Positions 50,967-60,301 are shown, counted from the first letter of the stretch. The stretch: DNA of 64,000 nt from Paracoccaceae bacterium (GCA_004153385.1 SDAL01000002.1:496001-560000), one strand, 5' to 3'. Notes: generated from the sequence alone by a model not told the origin. Program-made: numbers and translations.

Positions 50967-52736
50967 TCACACCAACGGCCGCGGATTGGGCAGATAGTCT
51001 TTGCGGATCGCATCGATTGCCCAATAGGTCAGACCACCGACGGTGCCCGTGGGATTGTACTGAATGTTTTGCGGGAAGGCGGACGCCCCCATCACAAACA
51101 CATTGTGGCAGTCCCAGCTTTGCAGATACCGGTTGAGCGCGGATGTCTTGGGATCTGTGCCCATGATGACGCCGCCGGTGTTATGGGTCGTTTGATAGGG
51201 ACGCACGTCGTATTGCGCGCCGCTGTCTTTATAGCTCGACGCCATGATGTCGGGATTCATGCTTTCGGCAATGGGCTCGATCTTGGATTTCATGAACTGG
51301 GTCATGCGGATGTCGTTGTCTTTCCAGTTGAACGTCATGCGCATCAACGGGCGCCCGTGGGTGTCGGTATAGGTTGGATCAAGATCCAGACAGACATCGC
51401 GATATGCCATGTTCGAGCCATGGCTGCCGATAGACATCTTATGCGCATACCAGTCCTTGGCGGCCGTTTTCCATTCTGCCCCCCATGACGGTGTGCCCGG
51501 TGGCACCGACAATTGCTGGATCGGCCGGCCACCGGAATGGCCTGCGGTGATATAGCTGCCGCCGATAAACCCTTCGGCGCCGAAATCGATCTGGCCGATG
51601 GAATAGTCGTCAATCGAAACGCCGGTCGAGCCTGTGCCGATGAACGGTGCAAAATCGTGGTCCTTGAAGAACATCGAAGTGCCGCCGTTCATCTGATAGG
51701 CATAGTTGCGCCCGATCACGCCTTCGCCCGAGACCGGATCGTAAGGCTGGCCGATTTCCGACAGAAGCATCAGATGCACGTTATGCAGCGAATAGGCGGC
51801 CACGATCACCAGATCGGCGGGCTGGAAAACCTCCTCGCCCGTGGTCTCGTCGAAATAGGTCACACCGGTTGCGGTCTGGCCATCGGAGGCTTTCTCGATC
51901 TTGAGGACCTCGGAATTAACCTTGTATTCGAAATTCGGCTTGCGTTTGAGCGCATCGAGCACACAGGTCTGCGGTGAGGCTTTGGAATAGTTCAGGCAGC
52001 CGAAACGTTCACAAAAACCGCAATAGTTACACGGGCCCAGCTGCATGCCGTATTCGTTGGTATAGGCCGCCGTCGCGATCCCTGCGGGGCGCGGGAACGG
52101 ATGCAGGCCCATTTTGCGCGCCGCGTCGGCGAACATGTCGCCATCGAGGTTCTGCGTCATGGGCGGCAGCGGATATTCCTTGGAACGCGGTGCCTCGAAC
52201 GGGTTGCCGCCATCAATGATATTGCCGTTGACGTTGCCAGCCTGACCGGACACGCCCAACAGGTATTCAAAGCGGTCGAGATGGGGCTCCATTTCTTCGG
52301 CGGTTACGCCCCAGTCCTGGATCTGCATGCCTTCGGGAATGATCTCCGCGCCGAAGGTTTCCTCGACATAGGATTTCAGCCGCCATTCCACCTCTTGCGG
52401 GCGCCATGTATGGCCGTTCCAGTGGATGCCTGCGCCGCCAACGCCGTCACCGGGGAGAAATGACCCCAGATGCCGGTAGGGCAGGGCGGTTTCTTCCAGT
52501 GTGCGACGGATCGTCAGGGTAGATTTCTTGGGCTTTTGCATGAAGCCGTAGCGGATGCCGTATTTCAGCTCATCGGCCACTTCGGGATATTTGAAATCCT
52601 GCACCGTGTTGCGGTCGTCGCCGCGTTCAAGCGCCAGAACATCCAGCCCTTCCTTGCACAGCTCCATCGCCATAATCGATCCGGTCCAGCCAAGGCCGAT
52701 GATCACGACGTCTTTTTTCTTGTTTTCGCGTGCCAT
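50967..52736 (-). CDS. GMC family FAD-dependent dehydrogenase, large subunit
   Basis: The 589-residue flavoprotein has VIIGLGWTGSIMAMELCKEGL for FAD, GDGVGGAGIHWNGHTWRP, a cysteine cluster CNYCGFCERFGC near residue 240 suited to an Fe-S cluster, and the GMC C-terminal NPTGTVGGLTYWAIDAIR. With the small and cytochrome subunits it forms a three-part periplasmic sugar or polyol dehydrogenase such as gluconate 2-dehydrogenase. The substrate is open. It carries no Tat leader; the small subunit has one and would carry both across. ATG 52736 is two bases past the small-subunit stop. Confidence 0.9.
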   Translation of the reverse strand: MARENKKKDVVIIGLGWTGSIMAMELCKEGLDVLALERGDDRNTVQDFKYPEVADELKYGIRYGFMQKPKKSTLTIRRTLEETALPYRHLGSFLPGDGVGGAGIHWNGHTWRPQEVEWRLKSYVEETFGAEIIPEGMQIQDWGVTAEEMEPHLDRFEYLLGVSGQAGNVNGNIIDGGNPFEAPRSKEYPLPPMTQNLDGDMFADAARKMGLHPFPRPAGIATAAYTNEYGMQLGPCNYCGFCERFGCLNYSKASPQTCVLDALKRKPNFEYKVNSEVLKIEKASDGQTATGVTYFDETTGEEVFQPADLVIVAAYSLHNVHLMLLSEIGQPYDPVSGEGVIGRNYAYQMNGGTSMFFKDHDFAPFIGTGSTGVSIDDYSIGQIDFGAEGFIGGSYITAGHSGGRPIQQLSVPPGTPSWGAEWKTAAKDWYAHKMSIGSHGSNMAYRDVCLDLDPTYTDTHGRPLMRMTFNWKDNDIRMTQFMKSKIEPIAESMNPDIMASSYKDSGAQYDVRPYQTTHNTGGVIMGTDPKTSALNRYLQSWDCHNVFVMGASAFPQNIQYNPTGTVGGLTYWAIDAIRKDYLPNPRPLV

Positions 52737-52738
52737 GG

Positions 52739-53464
52739 TTAACCCCGTTCTCCCGAAATCGATACTGGTCCCAGCGGATAGGGCTGGTCCTTCATCTCGA
52801 CCCATTCGGTGTAGGCCGCCCGCGCACCCGGAAAGCCGATATGTTTCCATGCGGCCATCTGGTAATTGCCACCATATTGCGGATCGGCAAAGTAACCTTC
52901 TTTGGTGTTCGCCAGCAAAATGGTGAAGAAATCACGGGTTTCCGGGGGCAGTATCTCGGCACGTCCGCCGCCCTGCTGGGTGGCACCGTTTTTTTGCAAA
53001 GCGCTCAGGGCTGCGTCTTTGTCTGCATCCGACAACTCGCGGAAGGGGGCCCCGTACTGGGCCTCGCACCATGTATCGAATTGCGGGATGGCGCTACGAT
53101 AGACCTGCGCGGGGGTCAGTGGCGATTGCCAGCCCAGCAAGGGGTCGGCTGCCGGATCATGCGGGCCTTCCATGTACCACGTCGCCGCATGTCCGTAATC
53201 ACCGGCAAGCTGGCGGTCGATGAAAACCGGCACACGGGTTTCCAGCGCGCCGGGGCCATCGCCCTCGGCCGGGATCAGACGATCCGTTGCGGCCATGATA
53301 AAGGCCCATTCCTCAGCGGTGAAATACACCGGAGAGTACTCATCGAGAGAGGGGACTTGTGTCGTTTGCGCACCGGCTGGGGAGACCACCTGGCTCAGCG
53401 CGAAACCCGCAGCGCCCGCCTTCAGAAAACCGCGCCGTGACGCAGTAAGAGACGTTTTTGGCAT
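52739..53464 (-). CDS. Gluconate 2-dehydrogenase subunit 3 family protein (small subunit)
   Basis: The 241-residue protein starts with MPKTSLTASRRGFLKAGAAGFALSQ, a Tat leader (SRRGFLK). The rest matches the subunit 3 family (YFTAEEWAFIMAATDRLIPAEGDGPGALE). It brings the GMC partner to the periplasm. ATG 53464 has GGA upstream in AT-rich DNA; a TTG four codons earlier is less likely. First gene of the three-gene operon. Confidence 0.9.
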   Translation of the reverse strand: MPKTSLTASRRGFLKAGAAGFALSQVVSPAGAQTTQVPSLDEYSPVYFTAEEWAFIMAATDRLIPAEGDGPGALETRVPVFIDRQLAGDYGHAATWYMEGPHDPAADPLLGWQSPLTPAQVYRSAIPQFDTWCEAQYGAPFRELSDADKDAALSALQKNGATQQGGGRAEILPPETRDFFTILLANTKEGYFADPQYGGNYQMAAWKHIGFPGARAAYTEWVEMKDQPYPLGPVSISGERG

Positions 53465-53805
53465 ATTTTTTTCCAAATTTTGTATTTATATCAAAGGAAT
53501 GACGGGCATTATGCGCCATATTGTCACGCAAGCACGAAGTCCCTTTACTTTTCTAGGGATAACATTCCATCACAGCGCGGCAAGGAGATTTTACTTTTTT
53601 CTTACCACGCCTGAGAGGTGGCTGGTCATTTGGCCAAACCTGCCGTGTTAAAAAACTATCGTTTGTAGCAGGGCATAGGCCGTGTGCGTTACGAAAACGC
53701 GTGACATCGTCTGATGAAAAACTGTCAGTCACAATAGCCTAGAAAAAATCTCCGTCCTAGGGGCTTGCAGCCCGGCAGAGAGAGCGTTATCTACAAACCC
53801 GTAGC
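53465..53805. other. Promoter region between the dehydrogenase operon and tRNA-Gly
   Basis: About 340 bases hold no gene. The DNA is richer in A and T than the flanks and should carry the promoters of the dehydrogenase operon and of tRNA-Gly. Confidence 0.45.
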
Positions 53806-54254
53806 GCGGGCGTTGTGTAATGGTAAGACCTCAGCCTTCCAAGCTGATGACGCGGGTTCGATTCCCGCCGCCCGCTCCATCCTCCTAAATTAATATAGTT
53901 ATCACAGCCTATTGGATCGAATGTGTCCCACACGCGAATCGCCCGTGGGACAGTTTGCCAATCCATACCCTCCAGCGTGGCCATCGCATCCTGCGCCAGT
54001 TTCCAGCGTTCGACACCCTTGGTGTAGATCTCTGACGTATTGGCCTGCGTGTGGCCTTGGATGGTCATGATCTGGTATTGCGAGCACCCTTCCTGTGCCA
54101 GAAGATGACGGGCTGCCTTGCGTATCCCGTGCGCGGAGCGGTTCTCGATGCACGCGGCATGGCACCGGCGCCGCAGCATCCGGCCCAAAGAGTCGGGTGT
54201 AGAAAACGGCTTGCCGCGGGCATTCAGCAGGTTGGTCTCGCCCGTCACGGTCAT
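53787..54254 (-). pseudogene. Tyrosine recombinase (integrase) C-terminal remnant at tRNA-Gly
   Basis: Residues 1-100 of this frame match the catalytic end of a tyrosine recombinase: HxxR box at His42-Arg45 (SAHGIRKAARHLL), His68 in IQGHTQ and the nucleophile Tyr77 in SEIYTKG. The frame continues upstream without start to about 54350, but the first catalytic Arg and the N-terminal half are missing. The last ~30 residues (GRRESNPRHQLGRLRSYHY) are only the antisense reading of the tRNA-Gly gene. The element's own integrase was thus cut down, leaving it unable to act. Confidence 0.78.
53806..53879 (+). tRNA. tRNA-Gly (TCC)
   Basis: A 74-base cloverleaf with encoded CCA: acceptor GCGGGCG/CGCCCGC, discriminator T, anticodon loop CTTCCAA. 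Its 3' end borders a recombinase remnant, so it is the likely integration site of the accessory region. Confidence 0.95.
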
Positions 54255-54510
54255 CGCTCGCGTGGCTTTGTAAAGCGGAGGGAGCAGGGGGGTACATGCG
54301 CAGATCCCTGTGTGCCCGGCTGCCAGCGGATCGCCTTCACACGCTGAATAACGGTTTCATGATGCGCCCCAGAAGGACGGTATCGCCGATCCGGCATGCG
54401 GTGAAGATGAAGAGGGTAAGGGCAAGATGCGGCGCTGGTCCTCTCGGCAGCGCAGGTGATCCAACGATACGAAAGTGAAATCACACAACAGAAAAGGAAT
54501 GAGCCAACGT

Positions 54511-55668
54511 CTAAAAAACCAGAGGCCTCTCACCATCTTCGTCGTTATTAGAACTTACGGTAACGCGATTTCGACCTGCTGCCTTTGCGTCGTAAAGCCC
54601 GATATCTGCCTCACGCAACCTGCTGCTTATGTCCGCGACTACCGTATTTTTCCAATAGGAAACTCCAATACTTGCGGTGATAGGTATAGTTTCATTGCCG
54701 TATCGAACAAGTTGTCTTTCAATACCTGCCCTGTAGGCCTCCGCGCGACTGAAGGGGGTGACATGATACATGTTTGAGGAAAAAACGGCGAACTCTTCTC
54801 CTCCCAAGCGGCAAACCAATTCATCAGCAGTGGAGGTTTTTCTTAAAACATCGGCAACACGCTTCAAAACCATGTCTCCGGCATCATGCCCAAAGGTGTC
54901 ATTCACTTTTTTGAAGTGATCGATGTCAATAATCATCACCACGCCGTTCCGGATAGGGGACCGTTCCTGAATGCTATCAAGAAAAGAGCGACGATTGGCC
55001 AAGCCGGTCAAACTGTCCGTGCCTGCAGTTTTACGCCAGTAATTTTCTGTACGGATGTAGTGTCTTTCACGGTCTATGATGGACCCCATCACGAGAGAAC
55101 CGAGCACACAGCTTACAGTTAGGACAGGCACAATTGTCGCAAAGAGTTCTATTGCAACCTGCATAGGCAGCAAAAATAGGGTGAGGGTATGAAGCGAAAG
55201 TAGAGCCCCCAAGCCGATCAAGTGTAATTTTGTCGTGCTGTTTCTACCATATAAATATCGACGCCAGACTAAACCTAATGCCGCACTAGCTGCAATTCCT
55301 GTAGCCCCGGCGATTGCGCCCACCCCTCCTACATACAGTCGAAATAAACCAACAAATAGGGTGGAAACGATGGCTGCGGGAAAACCTCCAAATGCTGATG
55401 CTAAGCCCACAATTACGGCTCGAGGGTCCAAAATAATTCCCTCGCTTAGTACAAGAGGGTTCAGCATCGCAAAGATTGCCATAATGCTGAATGTTACGCC
55501 AACGGCTAGAGACTCGAAGGCTCGGCTTTTCCCTCTGCGGTGAATAACGCCGTACGCTATCCCTGACATGCTCATCAAGCCTAAGCCATACATGAATTCT
55601 ACCATAAGCTCAGTCAATTGCTTGTCTTTCCCGACACTTTGATCGATCCACCGAAATCCCATTTCCAA
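54511..55668 (-). CDS. Membrane diguanylate cyclase (5TM sensor + GGDEF)
   Basis: The 385-residue protein has six or so membrane helices in residues 20-195 in the 5TMR-LYT arrangement (PRAVIVGLASAFGGFPAAIV, FRLYVGGVGAIAGATGI), then a GGDEF domain with DSLTGLANRR, DIDHFKKVNDTFGHDAGD and the active GGEEF at 289-293. It should make cyclic di-GMP from GTP. The product-inhibition RxxD site is absent (residues 280-283 are TADE). Base composition is clearly more AT-rich than the backbone, so it is probably acquired. Confidence 0.9.
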   Translation of the reverse strand: MEMGFRWIDQSVGKDKQLTELMVEFMYGLGLMSMSGIAYGVIHRRGKSRAFESLAVGVTFSIMAIFAMLNPLVLSEGIILDPRAVIVGLASAFGGFPAAIVSTLFVGLFRLYVGGVGAIAGATGIAASAALGLVWRRYLYGRNSTTKLHLIGLGALLSLHTLTLFLLPMQVAIELFATIVPVLTVSCVLGSLVMGSIIDRERHYIRTENYWRKTAGTDSLTGLANRRSFLDSIQERSPIRNGVVMIIDIDHFKKVNDTFGHDAGDMVLKRVADVLRKTSTADELVCRLGGEEFAVFSSNMYHVTPFSRAEAYRAGIERQLVRYGNETIPITASIGVSYWKNTVVADISSRLREADIGLYDAKAAGRNRVTVSSNNDEDGERPLVF

Positions 55669-56257
55669 TAACGAGTGAGCAAAGCTGTCACTGTTTCTCG
55701 AGGCCGTTCGTTGAAGGAATATGGACCATAGTCCTATTTGCGAGATCTTGGATGAGGAGTTGGTTTTGCGTCCTTGTGAGCGCGCCTTGCCACTTAAATT
55801 GTTCGTGTTAAAACAATATATGAAGCTTCCCGCCTCACGTCACGAATGAATCTCGAAGATTCGATAAAATGTTGACCAGAAATCAAAATTAGCGCCGAGC
55901 ATGCACATTTGTGAGGAGCGACTGGCTAGCTCTTAGGTGATGGCCACTCGAGACAGTCAGGCGTCACACCGCTGCAGCTAGCATGACTACTTCGCGAAGA
56001 CGGTCCACAGGTGTCGTCCCGGACCACATTTCATCATAGGTTTGCTGCGAATGCAGGATAGGCGATGCGCCAGTAAGTACTGTGCCTTTGGCGACAAGGC
56101 ACGGCTGAAAAACTTCGCCCCGGGCATGTACCAGCAAGCTGACAGGGACGCATCGGGGCATTCAGATTTGGATATGGACCAGCGGCGTCATGCAATCCAT
56201 GCACATCTGGCCTGCCTGACACAGACGATGCGAGGCTGCTGTCGTGCGCGATAGGTT
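55669..56257. other. Gene-free stretch in the accessory region
   Basis: About 590 bases without a recognisable gene. Short frames at 55964-56161 and 56034-56369 on the minus strand gave no match I know. Composition shifts from AT-rich near the diguanylate cyclase to GC-rich near the nuclease, as at an old junction. Confidence 0.45.
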
Positions 56258-57396
56258 TCAGTTGGCGACGACGCTGGCCCTCTCCGGGGCATAGCGAAAC
56301 TTGGTAATCGTGGCGTCCTTGATCTTCTGAACCGCCTCGTCGATGACGAACAGCGGCACCAAGAACCACTCTCGGGGCGTTACCGGACGACCAAACCGAT
56401 CCGGAATTTCGATGTCGAGCTGTGCAGTCCCGAAAATCCGGTGGATCAGGTTTTCAAGTCGGGTCTGGTTGATGGTGTAGAGCTCATAGGTCGCCACGAC
56501 CTTGACCGGCGCCATGAGGAAGGTCGGTTGAAGATGCGCACCGGCAATCCTCTTCTCGACACCCAATGTGGTCACGCCAATCTTGTGCACGAGGTCCCGG
56601 TTCTCGGACACCATTGGATGATCTGACTTGCTGCGCAGGACATAGATCGTACCGGTGGTGCTATCGCCCTCTTCGGGTGCGTCCGCGAACAACGGCCCCG
56701 CGACGGGTTCGGTGATCCTCCGACCGGTTGCGTCCTTGTTCAAAGCCCGCTGAAGCGAACGCATCAGCATTCTGCTTTCCGTTCCGTTGTCGAAAATCAC
56801 GCGCAGACGAGCATCTGTCCGACCTTGATCGGTAAGCGTCTCCTCGCCCATCTCCGCGACATAGGCCTTTTGCCCCGCCACGATGAAGAAGCGCCCCTTC
56901 TGGATCTCGGCCTTCAGCTCGAAGGGGCGTGTTTCGCGCTGCCCGGCTCCAGCTCACGCTGAACCTTCTCGAACAGCGGTTGGAAGGTCTCGAAATCCTC
57001 ACACCGCTGACGGTTCGCGATGTCCTCCGCCTCCTTGCGTTCGGTGTTCGAACGGACATGCTTCAGCTCGGTGATAGGGGAGGCCTCGACCTCGACGCCA
57101 AGCGCGGCAAGCAACGCATCGTCATCCAGATCGTCGGCAACGGGTGTCACCTCGGCTCCGGACAGCAGGCCATCCGCGTCCAGATCGGCAAGAAGATCAG
57201 CGGATTCCGGCAGCTCCCGCAGCCGTTGAAGGCGCACAGCATAAAGCCGTTGAGACATATCGCCGTCCTCGGAAGGCTGCGGCAGGCGTCCATGCCCGGC
57301 GACGATTTTCCGGATGTCTTCGACGCCCGCGATGATCCGTTCCTCGCGGGGCGTCCGCGTGACCTGCTTTTTCTTCTCGACCTCGATGCCCTGCAT
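56258..57396 (-). pseudogene. GIY-YIG (T5orf172-type) nuclease family protein, frameshifted
   Basis: The N-terminal part (57396 or 57441 down to 56914) has TPREERIIAGVEDIRKIV, LYAVRLQRLRELPE, ITELKHVRSNTERKEAEDIANR and CEDFETFQPLFEKVQRELE. The C-terminal part (56881 to 56258) has GQKAYVAEMGEETL, RVIFDNGTESRMLMRSLQRAL, GTIYVLRSKSDHPM and WFLVPLFVIDEAV. In intact relatives these are one protein of ~400 residues. A single missing base near 56944-56952 breaks the frame; the next frame reads on as RETRPFELKAEIQKGRFFIV and joins the second part. The family lies beside DNA methyltransferases and antitoxins. Confidence 0.8.
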
Positions 57397-57451
57397 CAAA
57401 GGGGGCCTCTGCGAGGTCGGAAATGGCCTGCTTGATTTCAACGGGGTTCAT
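57394..57451 (-). pseudogene. N-terminal stub of a class I DNA methyltransferase
   Basis: From the ATG at 57451, which overlaps the HigA stop (ATGA), the frame reads MNPVEIKQAISDLAEAPFD. I recall this as the usual start of class I SAM-dependent DNA methyltransferases of restriction-like loci. After ~19 codons it runs out of frame into the nuclease gene, so nearly the whole methyltransferase gene has been deleted. Confidence 0.5.
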
Positions 57452-57726
57452 GGGGTCTGGCTCGTACATGGCTGGACTTTGATCTCATGGGCACGCGCCA
57501 TCAACGTCTCCAGCTCGTGGTTCATTTGTCGTTCCATCCAAGCGCGGGCGGAGGTCCCGAACGTCTTCTCAAGGCGCAGTGCCATCTCCGGCGAAATGCC
57601 GGATCACCCGTTCAGAAGGTTGCTCAGGGTCTGTTGATTGCATCCGGGCACCTGTGCGGCATCGGTCACGGACAGGCCGTTGGGATCAAGACATTCTTGG
57701 CGAACAAGGACACCCGGAGGGGTCAC
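57448..57726 (-). pseudogene. higA: HigA family antitoxin with an internal stop
   Basis: The 92-codon gene starts at GTG 57726 after AGGAG: VTPPGVLVRQECLDPNGLSV, TDAAQVPGCNQQTLSNLLNG, then TGA, then SGISPEMALRLEKTFGTSARAWMERQMNHELE in the same frame. In HigA proteins the residue at the stop is normally Arg, so a single C-to-T change (CGA to TGA) explains it. The HTH that binds the operator is complete before the stop; the part after it is lost unless read through. Confidence 0.75.
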
Positions 57727-57775
57727 GTCAGCTCCTGCTAATGGGTCGACGGTAGGGTGACAAATGACGGTTATC

Positions 57776-57850
57776 AATCGAGATGGTCCCATCTAAATTC
57801 TAGCTGATACTGTCCGTGTACGATCGCAGCACCGGCATGGCCGTTTATTG
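57776..57850 (-). pseudogene. HigB toxin C-terminal remnant
   Basis: Upstream of higA the minus strand reads VHGQYQLEFRWD, like the C-terminus of HigB/RelE toxins (VNGQYRLCFRW), and in another frame ISIDNRH, like the final DVEIxDYH. The rest of the toxin is not recognisable. Confidence 0.4.
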
Positions 57851-58505
57851 GACACGTGGCTATCGGGAGAGCGGCAACTAGGCGATTGTGCCGGACCGGC
57901 CCGCCAGCGCGATCATATCGGCTTACTGAAATCCGTGGGCGAGCAGTGCCCGTTGTCGAAGTCTTGGCTTTAAGAACAAGCCCCCCCTCACGGTATGGAG
58001 CTCGACTTCTCAACCGGTCGCCTGGAGGGGGAGGAACTTAAATGTCTGGGGCGGGGCGATGTCAATGATAGTGTGCCACAAAGCCCGTTACGCTGCATCG
58101 CGCATACTGCTCCAATTGAGCTGCACATTCCCGATGGAGCCACCAGCCCGTCATCATGACAGAGCCAAAAAAAACCAGCTTTCGGCGGACCAAAGTCAAA
58201 TGCAGCACTCCGACGCATGGCATCCGCTTCGTCGACTGGTGGTTTTCCGGCATGCAGCACCGTGTGGTTTCGGCGCAGTTCATAAGGTTGGGCGCCGACA
58301 GGAAGGGCAAAAACCAGAAGTTCGCGGCGCTTGGAAACTCAAATGGACTGCACAACGTATGCGGCCGTTCAAGGAGGCGCTCAGGAATCCTGCGGTAGGC
58401 GATAGCGGCAAACGGCAGGTTCGAGCCCTTCCATGACGTCTGGCACAAATCTCCAATGGAAGTGCAACTGATGACACTATGGCGATGACTATTGGCCTCA
58501 CGAGA
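57851..58505. other. Gene-free stretch between the decayed cassette and the sulfur operon
   Basis: About 650 bases. Opposed open frames at 58059-58436 (plus) and 58062-58448 (minus) have no recognisable product and overlap entirely; I cannot support either. Confidence 0.4.
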
Positions 58506-60299
58506 TTATCCGGTGACGGATCCGCGCTCGGGAAATGGTCTGGAGGCATCCTTGGCGAGGGGATCCGCGCGATCGGCCATTCCGGTGACATCCGGCGCCA
58601 AGGCCTCCATCGCCTCGTGGTGAGACAGGAACACCCTCCCCGTCAGGGCTTCCAAGAAGGAGGCTCTGGCCAGGCGATCCATCACCGGGCCCTTCACCTC
58701 AGAGAGATTCAGGTCGACGCCTTGGTCGGCGAGGCGTTGGGTCACCAGTTCCAGACTCTCCAGGGCGCTTGCGTCGACATGGTTCACCGCGGCGCAGTTC
58801 AGCACGAGATGCCGCAGGCCGGGCCGGTCCGCCACCGACCGCTGGATCACGTCCTCGACGGCACGCGCGTTGCCGAACCAGAGGCTCTCGTCGATCCTCA
58901 GCGACAGGACGTCCTGCGCCCGCAGCACGTCGTGGCGCAGAGTGTTTCGATAGTGCCGGGTGCCGGGCACCTGACCGATCTCGGCGATATGGGGCCGCGA
59001 ACTGCGCCACAGATGCAAAAGCAGCGAGAGCGCGACGCCGGTGATGATGCCGGCCTCCACCCCCGCGGTCAGTGTGAGGACGATCGTGCCGGCCATCGCC
59101 GCGAAGTCGAACCGCGAGTAGCGCCATGTGCGGCGCAACGCGCCCAGATCGACAAGGCTCAGGACGGCGACGATGATTGTTGCCGCCAGGACCGAGAGTG
59201 GCAGATGAAAGATGAGCGGCGTGAGAAAAAGCGACACGAGCGCGATGCCGACAGCCGTATAGGCACCGGCGGCCGGTGTCTCGGCGCCGGCATCGAAATT
59301 GACGACCGAGCGGGCGAAGCCGCCAGTGACGGGATAACCGCCCGAGAACGCCGCCGCGAGGTTGGACATGCCGAGGCCGATCATCTCCTGATCCGGGCGG
59401 ATCGACTGCCGCCGTTTGGCCGCGAGTGTCTGGGCGATCGAGACGGACTCGGCAAATCCGATGATCGAAATGAGGAAGGCCGCCGGCAGGAGCGTGCCCC
59501 AGAGCGCGGCATCGAACGCCGGGACCGCAAACGGCGGGAGCCCCTGCGGCACGTCGCCCACCACGGCCACGCCCCGTGCCTCTAGGTCAAACCCGACAAC
59601 CGCCATGATCGCCACGGCAACCGCGAGCACGGGACCCGTGCGGGCCAGCAGGGTCGCCGCCCTCGCGCCCAGCCCGATGCGTTGGAGCGTCGGCTTCAGC
59701 TTTGACCGCGACCAGAAGAGAAAAACGGTCGCAGCGCTGGCGATCACAAGCGTCGGAAGGTTCGTATCCGGCAGGGCCGGAAGCAGCGCTGTTCCCAATT
59801 CGACCAGCGTGTGGCCGCCGGCCTCGACCCCGAGAATATGTTTCAATTGGCTGGCGGCGATCAACACGCCGGAGGCGGTGATGAAGCCGGAAATGACCGG
59901 GTGGGACAGCAGGTTCGCCACGAACCCCAAGCGAAAGATCCCCATGGCGAAAAGGATCAGCCCGGAGAGGAAGGCCAGGGTGATCGCGGCGGTAAGGTAT
60001 TGCGCGCTTCCGGGCGGCGCGACGGCGCCGGCGGCGGTCGCGGTCAGGAGCGAGACCACAGCCACCGGGCCGACGGCGAGGGTGCGGCTGGTCCCGAAGA
60101 TTGCATAAGCGATCAGCGGCAGGATCGAGGCATAGAGCCCGACGACGGGCGGCAGGCCGGCCAGCATCGCATAGGCCAGCGATTGCGGGATCAGCATGAT
60201 CGTCACGATCAAGGCCGCCATCCCGTCGCTCAGCAGTGCCTGCCGGTCGTAGCGGCGCCCCCAGTCGAGGACCGGAAGATATCCAGCCAGCCTTTCCAT
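58506..60299 (-). CDS. SulP family anion transporter
   Basis: The 597-residue protein has the SulP core (QSLAYAMLAGLPPVVGLYAS near residue 38, GPVAVVSLLTA, NLAAAFSGGYPVTGGFARS) with about 12-14 membrane segments, and a C-terminal STAS domain (LVLNCAAVNHVDASALESLE). SulP proteins move sulfate or other anions. As last gene of a reactive-sulfur operon it probably exports or moves sulfite or sulfate made by the operon. The ATG at 60299 is two bases past the rhodanese stop. Confidence 0.9.
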   Translation of the reverse strand: MERLAGYLPVLDWGRRYDRQALLSDGMAALIVTIMLIPQSLAYAMLAGLPPVVGLYASILPLIAYAIFGTSRTLAVGPVAVVSLLTATAAGAVAPPGSAQYLTAAITLAFLSGLILFAMGIFRLGFVANLLSHPVISGFITASGVLIAASQLKHILGVEAGGHTLVELGTALLPALPDTNLPTLVIASAATVFLFWSRSKLKPTLQRIGLGARAATLLARTGPVLAVAVAIMAVVGFDLEARGVAVVGDVPQGLPPFAVPAFDAALWGTLLPAAFLISIIGFAESVSIAQTLAAKRRQSIRPDQEMIGLGMSNLAAAFSGGYPVTGGFARSVVNFDAGAETPAAGAYTAVGIALVSLFLTPLIFHLPLSVLAATIIVAVLSLVDLGALRRTWRYSRFDFAAMAGTIVLTLTAGVEAGIITGVALSLLLHLWRSSRPHIAEIGQVPGTRHYRNTLRHDVLRAQDVLSLRIDESLWFGNARAVEDVIQRSVADRPGLRHLVLNCAAVNHVDASALESLELVTQRLADQGVDLNLSEVKGPVMDRLARASFLEALTGRVFLSHHEAMEALAPDVTGMADRADPLAKDASRPFPERGSVTG

Positions 60300-60301
60300 G
60301 A

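Noticed and set aside
53787-53885. C-terminal tail of the integrase frame
   Set aside because: It is the antisense reading of tRNA-Gly, a well-known false tail.
58059-58448. Two opposed 125-128-codon frames
   Set aside because: They overlap fully on opposite strands, have no match, and no good ribosome site.
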